Of a stretch of DNA of 7,911 bases, positions 1 through 6,427 are shown in pieces. The translations under genes and the position numbers were made by a program. The stretch is from assembly GCA_014879765.1 (NCBI GenBank), contig JACSRL010000659.1, positions 1-7,911 on the forward strand. The letters run 5' to 3'. The stretch comes from Anaerolinea sp. (lineage in GTDB: Bacteria; Chloroflexota; Anaerolineae; JAAEKA01). The stretch's first letter is position 1. Every line of letters starts with the position of its first letter. The notes under the pieces are model-generated. The model had not been told where the DNA came from, ran no database searches, and saw only the letters and a program-made list of their open reading frames with translations.

Positions 1-52
1 CGTCGTCGGAGGTAATTCTGTCTGCAAATCGCCTCAAAAGTGCCTGGCACCT
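1..52. repeat. Half of a dispersed inverted-repeat element (left window end)
   Basis: Positions 1-27 are identical to the last 27 bases of the window (7885-7911). Positions 38-52 (AAGTGCCTGGCACCT) are the exact reverse complement of 7851-7865. If the two ends are overlapped on the 27-bp match they rebuild one element of about 90 bp. It has imperfect inverted arms of roughly 33 bp, including inner TTTGCAG/CTGCAAA boxes, around an unpaired centre. GTGCCTGGCAC is itself nearly palindromic. No protein is encoded here. It looks like a short multi-copy palindromic repeat cut in its middle by the window edge; that it is multi-copy is inferred, not seen. Confidence 0.7.
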
Positions 53-76
53 GAGCAGTTACCACACCCGAATGAT

Positions 77-105
77 TTGCCAGACCACCTTGCGCCGCGT
101 ATACT
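77..105 (+). promoter_or_regulatory. Predicted sigma70-type promoter of the patB-like/nadD/ATR operon
   Basis: A -35 box TTGCCA (77-82) and a -10 box TATACT (100-105) each differ by one base from the consensus and are separated by the ideal 17 bp. Transcription would start near position 112, giving a leader of about 74 nt before the ATG at 186. It faces the three-gene plus-strand cluster, and no other gene lies between. This is a pattern match only; no operator or riboswitch is evident in the leader. Confidence 0.55.
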
Positions 106-185
106 GACCATCGCCGCGGGCCGGGCAATGCCGCCCCTGGCGCGATGAGCACACCGCCTGTCAGCCTAACGAGAACCTATCTGCC

Positions 186-1409
186 ATGATCTACAACTTC
201 GACCGGGAAATCGACCGCCGCGGCGTCCACAGCGCCAAGTGGAGCGTTGTCAAACAGGGTGACCGCTTCGTGCCGCTGGAAGATGCGCCGCAGTTCCAGG
301 AAGGGAAGCGCCTGCTGCCCATGTGGGTAGCCGACATGGACTTTGTCTGCCCACAGCCGGTGATCGACGCGCTGACGGCGCGCGCCCAACACGGCATCTT
401 CGGCTACGGCTGGCCCGGCGCCTCCTACCGCCAGGCCGTCGTCGACTGGATGGCCCGCCGCCACGGCTGGGCCGTGGCCCCTGAGTGGATCGTGGCCACT
501 CCCGGCGTGGTGCCGGCGCTCAACCTGCTGGTGCGCTCCTTCGTCTCGGCGGGCCAGCGCGTGATCGTCCAGCCGCCGGTCTATTATCCTTTCTACGCCG
601 CCATCGCCAACAACGGCGCTGACCTGGCGCGCAACCCGCTGCTCTATGCCGATGGCCGCTACAGCATCGATTTCGCGGGTTTGGAGGCGTTGGCCAGCGA
701 ACCAGACGTGGCCATGTTGATCCTGTCCAGCCCGCACAACCCGGTAGGCCGCGTCTGGACGCGGGAGGAGCTGCAGCGTCTGGGCGAAATCTGCCTGGCG
801 CATGATGTGTTGGTGGTGGCCGACGAGATCCACGGCGACCTGATCTATCCCGATCACCGTTTCACGCCTTACGCCACCTTGGGCGACGAGTTTGCCCAGG
901 CCGCCGTCGTCTGCACCGCGCCCAGCAAGACCTTCAACCTGGCCGGCCTGGCCACCAGCAACATCATCATCCCCAACCCTGAGCTGCGCCTTCGATTCGA
1001 GCGCACGCTGAACAGCACCGGGCTGCACGGCGTCAACACCTTTGGCATGGTGGCCCTGGAGGCGGCCTACAACGAGGGGGAGGAGTGGCTGGCCCAGGTG
1101 ATGGACTACATCGCCGGCAACTTCCGCACCCTGCGCGAGTTCGTGGCCCAACACCTGCCGCAGATCGACGTGATCGCGCCGGAAGGCACCTATCTGGTCT
1201 GGCTGGACTGCCGCCGGCTGGGGCTGGACAAGGACGCGCTGGAGCGGCTGATGCTGCACGAGGCGCGCGTCTTCCTGGACGAGGGCGCCATCTTCGGCGT
1301 CGAAGGCGAGGGCTTCGAGCGCGTCAACATCGCCTGCCCGCGCTCGATTCTTGTCGAGGCGCTGCAACGAATCAAGGCGGCCGTGGACAGCCGGCCGGGC
1401 GTTTCCTAG
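186..1409 (+). CDS. patB: PatB/MalY-type PLP-dependent C-S lyase (cystathionine beta-lyase-like aminotransferase)
   Basis: This 407-residue fold-type I PLP enzyme probably cleaves the C-beta-S bond of cystathionine or cysteine conjugates in the cytoplasm, giving a thiol, pyruvate and ammonia. The N-terminal segment with MWVADMDF (46-53) is typical of the PatB/MalY subfamily and separates it from ordinary aminotransferases. Expected PLP contacts are visible: Asn185 in SSPHNPVGR, Asp213 in VADEIHGDL, the Schiff-base Lys248 in APSKTFNLAG, and a carboxylate-binding Arg386 in NIACPRS. Length is normal for the family. The ATG at 186 has only a weak Shine-Dalgarno (GAGAA) but matches the usual family N-terminus. 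It is first in a probable operon, 6 nt ahead of nadD. Exact substrate cannot be read from sequence; a MalY-like regulatory role or an aminotransferase activity remains possible. Confidence 0.87.
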   Translation: MIYNFDREIDRRGVHSAKWSVVKQGDRFVPLEDAPQFQEGKRLLPMWVADMDFVCPQPVIDALTARAQHGIFGYGWPGASYRQAVVDWMARRHGWAVAPEWIVATPGVVPALNLLVRSFVSAGQRVIVQPPVYYPFYAAIANNGADLARNPLLYADGRYSIDFAGLEALASEPDVAMLILSSPHNPVGRVWTREELQRLGEICLAHDVLVVADEIHGDLIYPDHRFTPYATLGDEFAQAAVVCTAPSKTFNLAGLATSNIIIPNPELRLRFERTLNSTGLHGVNTFGMVALEAAYNEGEEWLAQVMDYIAGNFRTLREFVAQHLPQIDVIAPEGTYLVWLDCRRLGLDKDALERLMLHEARVFLDEGAIFGVEGEGFERVNIACPRSILVEALQRIKAAVDSRPGVS

Positions 1410-1415
1410 AGAATC

Positions 1416-2018
1416 ATGCGTATCGGAATCCTGGGCGGCACCTTCGACCCCATCCACCTGGGCCATCTGATCCTGGCCGAGGAAGCGTGCTATCTGCTGA
1501 ATCTGGCCCAGGTGCTGCTGGCGCCGGCGGCCGATCCGCCCCACAAGCGCGATCAGGGAAAATCCCCAGCCGAGCACCGCGTGCGCATGGTCGAACTGGC
1601 CATTGCCGACAATCCGCATCTGGCCCTGTCGCGCATCGACATCGACCGCCCCGGCCCCCACTACACGCTGGACATGGTGCGCCTGCTGGCCGCGCAGCAT
1701 GGCCCCGACACTGAGCTCTACTTCCTGATGGGATTGGACTCGCTGGCCGACCTGCCCACCTGGCATCGGCCGCAGGAGCTGATGCTGGCCTGCCGCCTGG
1801 CAGCCTTCAGCCGGCCCGACACGGAGTTCGACTGGACATCGCTGGAGGCAGCCCTGCCCGGCGTGCGCGCTCAGGTGATCGTGTTGCCCATGCCACTGCT
1901 GGAGATCTCCGGCCGCGATCTGCGCCAGCGGGCGCGACAGGGCCGGCCGCTGCGCTACCAGACGCCGCGCCAGGTGGAGCAGTACATCGCCCAGCATCAG
2001 CTCTACCGCGCGGCGTAG
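1416..2018 (+). CDS. nadD: Nicotinate-nucleotide adenylyltransferase
   Basis: This 200-residue cytoplasmic enzyme adenylates nicotinate mononucleotide with ATP to make deaminated NAD, the step before NAD synthetase. It starts with the nucleotidyltransferase signature GGTFDPIHLGH (7-17), whose HxGH motif binds ATP. It also has PPHK (41-44), GPHYTLDM (80-87, the usual GPSYTxDT motif), FLMGLDSLADLPTW (103-116), the ISxxxLR motif (164-170) and a C-terminal helix PRQVEQYIAQHQLY. In the ISxxxLR motif the usual small or hydroxyl residues before the acidic position are Gly166 and Arg167, a mild departure. Length is standard. Only 6 nt separate it from the lyase gene upstream, so the two are likely cotranscribed and possibly translationally coupled; its own ribosome-binding site is weak. 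Confidence 0.96.
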   Translation: MRIGILGGTFDPIHLGHLILAEEACYLLNLAQVLLAPAADPPHKRDQGKSPAEHRVRMVELAIADNPHLALSRIDIDRPGPHYTLDMVRLLAAQHGPDTELYFLMGLDSLADLPTWHRPQELMLACRLAAFSRPDTEFDWTSLEAALPGVRAQVIVLPMPLLEISGRDLRQRARQGRPLRYQTPRQVEQYIAQHQLYRAA

Positions 2019-2046
2019 CCATGTGCGCGCCGTGACCGGTGGCAGC

Positions 2047-2051
2047 AGGAG
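2047..2051 (+). promoter_or_regulatory. Ribosome-binding site fixing the adenosyltransferase start
   Basis: AGGAG is spaced 8 nt from the ATG at 2060. A GTG at 2039 in the same frame lies upstream of this site and has no comparable signal, so the shorter 190-residue protein is preferred. Confidence 0.7.
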
Positions 2052-2059
2052 AGGTGACC

Positions 2060-2632
2060 ATGACACGAAAGGCAACATTGTATACCCGCGTCGGCGACGA
2101 CGGCTACACCGGCGTGCTGGGCCGCGAGCGCGTGGCCAAATATGACCTGATGCCGGTGGCCTACGGCACAGTGGATGAGCTGTCGGCGCAGTTGGCGCTG
2201 GCCCGCACGGCCGCCCGACATCCCGACACCAACGGCATGCTGCTGGAGGTGCAGCGCGATCTGTACGCGGCCATGGCCGACCTGGCCACCACCCCCGAGG
2301 CAGCCGGGAAGGTCGGCGTGCGGCTGTACGAGCCGCGCATCGCCTGGCTGGAGGCGCTCATCGACCAGGTGGGGCAACAGGTGGAGATCCCGCCGGCCTT
2401 CATCATCTCCGGCGACAGCTACGCCGGCGCGCTGCTGGACGTGGCCCGCACCGTCAACCGCCGCGCCGAGCGTCACGTGGCCAGGCTGCACCATGAGGCC
2501 ATGCTCTGCAATCCCGTGGTGTTGCGCTATCTCAACCGCCTCTCCTCCCTGCTCTTCGTCCTCTCCCGTCTGGAGGACAAGGCGGCCGGGGTGGAGGAAT
2601 TCACGTTGGCCAAATGGGAGAAGCGGGAGTGA
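2060..2632 (+). CDS. PduO-type ATP:cob(I)alamin adenosyltransferase
   Basis: This 190-residue protein resembles the PduO/MMAB family, which transfers the 5'-deoxyadenosyl group of ATP to cob(I)alamin to make coenzyme B12. Seen: the N-terminal ATP-binding stretch YTRVGDDGYTG (8-18), AYGTVDELSA (34-43), the hydrophobic Phe114 aligned with human MMAB Phe170, ARTVNRRAER (129-138) with the arginines and Glu of the active site, and YLNRLSSLLF (157-166). Two motifs depart from the family: the Pro-Ser-Gly-Gly loop after the Phe is Ser-Gly-Asp-Ser (117-120), and the usual Asp in NRLSD is Ser163. I chose the ATG at 2060 because AGGAG (2047-2051) lies 8 nt upstream; a GTG at 2039 would add seven residues. 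It is third in the operon, 41 nt after nadD. Its stop codon lies within the first heptamer of the downstream repeat. Confidence 0.87.
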   Translation: MTRKATLYTRVGDDGYTGVLGRERVAKYDLMPVAYGTVDELSAQLALARTAARHPDTNGMLLEVQRDLYAAMADLATTPEAAGKVGVRLYEPRIAWLEALIDQVGQQVEIPPAFIISGDSYAGALLDVARTVNRRAERHVARLHHEAMLCNPVVLRYLNRLSSLLFVLSRLEDKAAGVEEFTLAKWEKRE

Positions 2633-3030
2633 GGAGTGAAACGTGAAGCGTGAAACGTGAGGTGTGGCCTGTGACCCGTAACTCGTGATGCGTAACTCGT
2701 GATGCGTAACTCGTGATGCGTAACTCGTAATGCGTAACTCGTAATGCGTAACTCGTAACCGGAGAGAGCTCTTGCATATGGGAAGTGATTCCGGGTTACG
2801 GGTTACGGGTTACGAGTTACGAGTTACGGGTTCCGGGTTCCGAGTTACGGGTTACGGGTTACGGGTTACGAGTTACGGGTTCCGGGTTCCGAGTTACGGG
2901 TTACGGGTTACGGGTTACGGGTTCCGGGTTCCGGGTTCCGAGTTACGGGTTACGGGTTACGCCCGCCCACCCCATGAATCAAAGCCGCCTCACACCCTCA
3001 CACCTCCGATCACGCTTCACGCTTCACGCC
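2627..3030. repeat. Composite heptamer repeat array with nested inverted arms
   Basis: This spacer between the adenosyltransferase gene and nfo is built almost entirely on a 7-bp period. The left arm, 2627-2759, is 19 in-register heptamers: first RYGTGAR types (2627-2661), then mostly alternating TCGTRAT and GCGTAAC (2676-2759). A 33-bp centre (2760-2792) contains CCGGAGAG and ends TTCC. The right arm, 2793-2960, is 24 uninterrupted heptamers of GGGTTAC, GAGTTAC and GGGTTCC. Beyond a short non-repeat segment, outer TCACGCT/TCACGCC units (3010-3030) are complementary to the GCGTGAA units at 2641-2661. Left and right arms are complementary in kind (CGTAACT against AGTTACG), so a long imperfect hairpin is possible. 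Open reading frames across the right arm encode only a repetitive LRVTGYG-like peptide and are not real genes. No promoter for nfo was recognised in 2961-3054. Confidence 0.93.
2898..2939 (+). other. Potential G-quadruplex motif within the heptamer array
   Basis: Six consecutive heptamers, three GGGTTAC then three GGGTTCC, give six GGG tracts each separated by a 4-nt loop (TTAC or TTCC). This satisfies the classic pattern of four G3 tracts with loops of 1-7 nt, and closely resembles the vertebrate telomere unit in spacing. It lies on the same strand as the nfo mRNA, about 125 bp upstream of the nfo start. Folding is predicted from the pattern only. Confidence 0.6.
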
Positions 3031-3064
3031 CACCCCTCATTCACCCACTTTCACGGAGCACCCC

Positions 3065-3922
3065 ATGTCCCCCAAACTCGGCGCCCACATGTCGGCTGCT
3101 GGCGGCGTCAGCAAAGCCTTTGCCCGCGGCCAGTCGGTCGGCTGCGAGACCATTCAGATCTTCACCCGCAACCAAAACCGCTGGGAGAGCAAGCCGCTGG
3201 ACCCGGCTGAGATCGAGCGCTGGCACGCGGCCGCGGCCGAGACCGGCATCGCGCCGGCCATCTCGCACGCCTCCTACCTGATCAACCTGGGTTCGCCCGA
3301 TGATGCGCTGTGGGAGAAGTCCATCGGCGCGCTGGTGGACGAGCTGCAGCGGGCCGAGGCGCTGGGGCTGCTGGGCGTGGTGCTGCACCCCGGCGCCCAC
3401 ATGGAGCAGGGAGAAGAGGTCGGCATCGCCCGCGTCGCGGCCGGCCTGGACCGCGCCCATGCGGCCACGGCCGGCTTCCAGACGCTGACTCTGCTGGAGA
3501 TCACCGCTGGTCAGGGGACGACCCTGGGCTACAAGTTCGAGCATCTGGCCGCCATGCGCAGCCAGGCGGCCACCGCTGAGCGCATCGCAGTCTGTTTTGA
3601 CACCTGCCACGCCTTCGCCGCGGGCTATGATTTCCGCACCCCTGAAAGCTACGCGGCCATGATCGAGGCCTTTGACCGCACCGTCGGCCTGGCGCTGCTC
3701 AAGTGCTTCCACCTCAACGACAGCAAGGGGACGCTGGGCAATCGCCGGGATCGCCACGAGCACATCGGCAAGGGGGGCATCGGCCTCAGCGGCTTTGCCC
3801 ATCTGCTCAACGACCCGCGTTTCGCCGGCATCCCCATGCTGCTGGAGACCGATAAAAGCGACGACTTGCACGAGGATGCCGAGAACCTGGCCGTGCTGCG
3901 GGGATTGATCGAGCGGGGATAG
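3065..3922 (+). CDS. nfo: Endonuclease IV (AP endonuclease family 2)
   Basis: This 285-residue TIM-barrel enzyme cuts the phosphodiester 5' of abasic sites and removes blocked 3' ends in base-excision repair, using three zinc ions. All nine expected metal ligands are present and nearly keep the Escherichia coli numbering: His68, His108, Glu145, Asp179, His182, His216, Asp229, His231 and Glu261. Family signatures are visible as GAHMSAAGG (6-14), FDTCHAFAAGYD (178-189) and FHLNDSKG (215-222). After Glu261 the usual Thr-Pro is Thr-Asp, a small variation. GGAG (3055-3058) sits 6 nt before the ATG. The gene stands alone between the repeat array and a convergent gene, with a strong hairpin just after its stop. 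Its promoter must lie within or near the array or be read-through from the upstream operon. Confidence 0.97.
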   Translation: MSPKLGAHMSAAGGVSKAFARGQSVGCETIQIFTRNQNRWESKPLDPAEIERWHAAAAETGIAPAISHASYLINLGSPDDALWEKSIGALVDELQRAEALGLLGVVLHPGAHMEQGEEVGIARVAAGLDRAHAATAGFQTLTLLEITAGQGTTLGYKFEHLAAMRSQAATAERIAVCFDTCHAFAAGYDFRTPESYAAMIEAFDRTVGLALLKCFHLNDSKGTLGNRRDRHEHIGKGGIGLSGFAHLLNDPRFAGIPMLLETDKSDDLHEDAENLAVLRGLIERG

Positions 3923-3935
3923 CGTGTGCGGGTTG

Positions 3936-3974
3936 TGCTGCTCCCGCCGGTTCCGCGAACCGGCGGGAGCAGCA
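3936..3974. terminator. Perfect 18-bp stem hairpin between convergent genes
   Basis: Arms TGCTGCTCCCGCCGGTTC (3936-3953) and its exact complement (3957-3974) enclose a 3-nt loop CGC. A G-T wobble and two A-T pairs can extend the stem. It lies 13 bp after the nfo stop and 24 bp beyond the stop of the minus-strand gene, so it can serve both as a bidirectional terminator. There is no clear T-tract on either side, so it may act through stem strength or RNA end protection instead of classic intrinsic termination. Confidence 0.75.
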
Positions 3975-3998
3975 TAAGTTGAGGCGCGCTGACCGCGA

Positions 3999-6191
3999 TC
4001 AGTGCCTGCTGAACAGCTTCTTGCCCACCACCAGGCCGGCCACAGCAAGGCCGACGGCCGCGGCCGCCAGCAGCGGCGTCTTGGAACTGCTGGAGGTGGA
4101 CACCCCTTTGGACATGACGGGAACCGACTTGAGCTTCTCGGCCGCCTCGGCGCGCACCCGCTCGAACAGCTCCGGATCGTTGCGATAGCGGTCGGCCAGG
4201 ACGCGCTTGGCCTGGATATCCTCGTCGGTGATGTATTCTTCGCCGAAGCGCAGGCCGGCCAGCCTGAAATCGTGCTTGAGGGAGAGCTTGTAGATCTCCT
4301 TGACCCGATCCATGGTGATGTTGCGCCCCAGGGTGTAATCCTCGAAGCGGCCATCCATGGCCAGCAGCGCGGTCTCGGCCAGGCAGGCGTAGGAGGTCTT
4401 GGGCGGCAGGCCGATGTCGTAGCCGAAGTCGATGTCGCCGGGGATCAGCACCTCGCCGCTCTCGATGCACAGCACGTCGGGGCGCAGCGCCGCCTCGGCC
4501 GGGTTGATGTCGGGCGGCCGCGCCACGTCGCAGATCACCGCGCCCGGCTTGCACTTGGTGATGTCGATCACCCGCTGGCCAAAGGCCGAGGTGGCGGTGA
4601 TGATCAGATCGCAGTCGGCGATCAGATCGCCGGTCTTGGTGGCGATGGTCACCTCGCAGCCGGGCGTTTCCTTCTGGATGGTGCGCTTCAGTTCGATCAG
4701 TTTCTCCGGCTCGATGCTGACCAGCACCACATTGCCGATGGCCTGGGCGATCAGCCGCGAGCAGACCGAGGCGATGGAGCCGGTCGCGCCGACGATCATC
4801 GCCTTGCCCTTGGTCAGATCGGTGGCGCCCATCAGAACCACAGCCTTCTTGGCCGCCTCCAGCGTCATGGCCACGGTCAGGCTGTTGCCGCTGGTGATGG
4901 CGATGTCGGCCTCGTGCGCCACGGTGATGCCCGCGTCGCCCACCACTGAAGTGAACGCGCCCAGGCCCATGATGCGTGCGCCCTTGCGCTCGGCAATGCG
5001 CGCGGCCTTGTTCAGCCGGTCATAGGTAAAGCGCTCCCCCTGCTGCATCATCTGGCGCGGCGTGGCGGCCAGGGTGATCAGATGGCCCTCGATGCGCTGG
5101 CCGGTGGTGGGCGACTGGCCGCCGGTGATGCGCGACAGGTACATGGGAGGCATGTAGGCCGCGACCCGCTCCACCAGATCGTCGGGCAGGGCCTTGGTCC
5201 AGGCGAACTGGGGGCTCTTGTGAATGAAATTGACGTTGAGCGGGTGGATCACGAAGGCAAAGCGGTTGATGCCGGCCTCGTTCTGCTGCAAGTAGCGCAC
5301 GTGCGGCGTCCAGTAGATGTCGGCCATCAAGTCCAGGTAGGTGTCCTCGGTCAGCGGCAGATCTGGGTTGGTGCGCAGCGCCACCAGGACAGCCTCGATC
5401 GCCGCGGCCGACCAGCGTCCCAGGCTCTTGGCGCCATCCAGCGCCGGCATCATGGTGACCACAATGCCCACGCCCCGCTGGCGCAGGTCCTCCAGATCCT
5501 CCTCGCTGGCCCATTCCACCGCCACCGTCTTGTGCTTGAGCTGGGCGGGCGCGTAGCGGCGAATGGCGCCCATGTCGCCGGCGATGACGTCGGCCCATTC
5601 AAAGGCGGTAGCCGAACGCTGTTGGCCGGCCGTGCCAGCCTGCGGCAGCAGCCGGCGGAAGGGCGCGCTCTTCAGGTGGTCCAGCGTGGGATTGACTGCC
5701 TGCTCCAGGGTACGCTGGCTGCCGACGCCGGGAAAATCAGGCAGGGCAAAGAAGGCATCGGGATCAGCGTAGCGCAGAAACGGGGTGCGCCGGCCCAGCG
5801 CCTGGGCCAGACCGCCGTGGTTCAATCCTGGCGTCATCAGAATGTGCTTCTGGCTGAAGATGCCCGGCTCGGCGCGGTCGGCCAGGATCACCGCCCAGCG
5901 TTCCAGGCCAGGCCTGATCCCACCGCCGTCCACCACAGGCGTCTGGCTGGCCGCAGCCGGCAGCGCCGCGCCGATCTCGTGGGCCACCCGCACGCCGCCC
6001 AGCTCCAACTCGGCCGGATAGCCCTCCAGACCGATCGCGTCCACCAGGCCATCATATTGGCCGATCACCGCCCGCGCCCGTTCTGCATCGCCATGACAGC
6101 CGATGCGGTGAATCTGCACCTCCTGGCCCAGAAAGGTGACTGCCGAAAGCTCCTCGCCGTCGCCCAGGTGAATGACTACAACTTCTTTCAT
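3999..6191 (-). CDS. Fusion protein: 'quinate 5-dehydrogenase'-like N-domain + long-chain acyl-ACP reductase (AAR)-like domain + C-terminal membrane anchor
   Basis: This is a 730-residue protein. Residues about 1-275 resemble the poorly characterised family annotated 'quinate 5-dehydrogenase', with TPVVDGGGIRPGLER (84-98), FEWADVIAGDMGAIRRYAP (197-215) and a VVTMMPxL...G stretch near 244-258. Residues about 308-650 match the layout of cyanobacterial acyl-ACP reductase, which reduces fatty acyl-ACP to aldehyde with NADPH: an FxFxIHPL start, LGAFTSVV (410-417), the Rossmann motif GATGSIAS (468-475), Cys603 in YACLAETALL aligned with the acyl-thioester Cys294 of the Synechococcus enzyme, then LGRNITMDRVKEI (621-633). 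A serine-rich linker leads to a hydrophobic helix (about 706-723) and a basic tail KKLFSRH, suggesting a tail anchor. I chose the ATG at 6191 because AAGGA lies 8 nt upstream; a TTG at 6212 would add seven residues. Family assignments are from memory of sequences. The real substrate is unknown, and another acyl-thioester is possible. Confidence 0.8.
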   Translation of the reverse strand: MKEVVVIHLGDGEELSAVTFLGQEVQIHRIGCHGDAERARAVIGQYDGLVDAIGLEGYPAELELGGVRVAHEIGAALPAAASQTPVVDGGGIRPGLERWAVILADRAEPGIFSQKHILMTPGLNHGGLAQALGRRTPFLRYADPDAFFALPDFPGVGSQRTLEQAVNPTLDHLKSAPFRRLLPQAGTAGQQRSATAFEWADVIAGDMGAIRRYAPAQLKHKTVAVEWASEEDLEDLRQRGVGIVVTMMPALDGAKSLGRWSAAAIEAVLVALRTNPDLPLTEDTYLDLMADIYWTPHVRYLQQNEAGINRFAFVIHPLNVNFIHKSPQFAWTKALPDDLVERVAAYMPPMYLSRITGGQSPTTGQRIEGHLITLAATPRQMMQQGERFTYDRLNKAARIAERKGARIMGLGAFTSVVGDAGITVAHEADIAITSGNSLTVAMTLEAAKKAVVLMGATDLTKGKAMIVGATGSIASVCSRLIAQAIGNVVLVSIEPEKLIELKRTIQKETPGCEVTIATKTGDLIADCDLIITATSAFGQRVIDITKCKPGAVICDVARPPDINPAEAALRPDVLCIESGEVLIPGDIDFGYDIGLPPKTSYACLAETALLAMDGRFEDYTLGRNITMDRVKEIYKLSLKHDFRLAGLRFGEEYITDEDIQAKRVLADRYRNDPELFERVRAEAAEKLKSVPVMSKGVSTSSSSKTPLLAAAAVGLAVAGLVVGKKLFSRH

Positions 6192-6199
6192 GGTTCTTG

Positions 6200-6204
6200 T
6201 CCTT
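6200..6204 (-). promoter_or_regulatory. Ribosome-binding site fixing the AAR-like fusion start
   Basis: AAGGA on the minus strand is 8 nt before the ATG at 6191. It lies inside the reading frame extension that a TTG start at 6212 would need, so the ATG is preferred. The nearest heptamer repeat begins 10 bp farther upstream (6214). Confidence 0.7.
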
Positions 6205-6213
6205 TGGATCAAT

Positions 6214-6427
6214 GAGTAACGAGTAACCCGTAATGCGTAACCGGAGAGTTCTGCTGCACTATGGGGATCGCTTCCGGGTTAGCGGAACGAGTAATGAGTG
6301 ATGCGTAATCAGAAAGTTCTTCCACAATACGCAAACCATCTCCGGGTTACTCGTTACTCGTTACGCATCAAACAGATCACTCCGCAATACGCAAACCATT
6401 TCCGGGTTACGAGTTACTCGTTACTCG

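Noticed and set aside
177..2078. Very long minus-strand open frame opposite the lyase and nadD genes
   Set aside because: It lacks recognisable motifs and runs antisense to two genes with full family signatures. Long antisense frames are expected in GC-rich coding DNA.
2793..2960. Telomere-like sequence marking a replicon end
   Set aside because: GGGTTAC resembles telomere units in spacing, but the array is internal, has an inverted partner arm and sits between ordinary genes.
2627..3030. CRISPR array
   Set aside because: The repeats are 7 bp, contiguous and without unique spacers, and no cas gene is nearby.
2772..3281. Plus-strand open frames encoding LRVTGYG-type peptide repeats
   Set aside because: They come from the stop-free orientation of the heptamer array, which gives the same peptide in all three frames, and then run out of frame into nfo. 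No ribosome-binding site supports them.
3041..4354. Minus-strand frame spanning nfo and the end of the AAR-like gene
   Set aside because: It crosses the terminator hairpin and is antisense to nfo, whose zinc ligands are all intact. No motif is visible in it.
3999..6191. Shikimate/quinate dehydrogenase as the function of the whole protein
   Set aside because: That label fits only the N-terminal part by annotation habit. The C-terminal Rossmann region with the Cys603 context follows acyl-ACP reductase, not shikimate dehydrogenase.
5082..6215. Long plus-strand frame opposite the AAR-like fusion; a similar one at 6704-7837 opposite fumC
   Set aside because: Both are shadows of motif-bearing minus-strand genes and have histidine/glutamine/arginine-rich composition typical of antisense translation.
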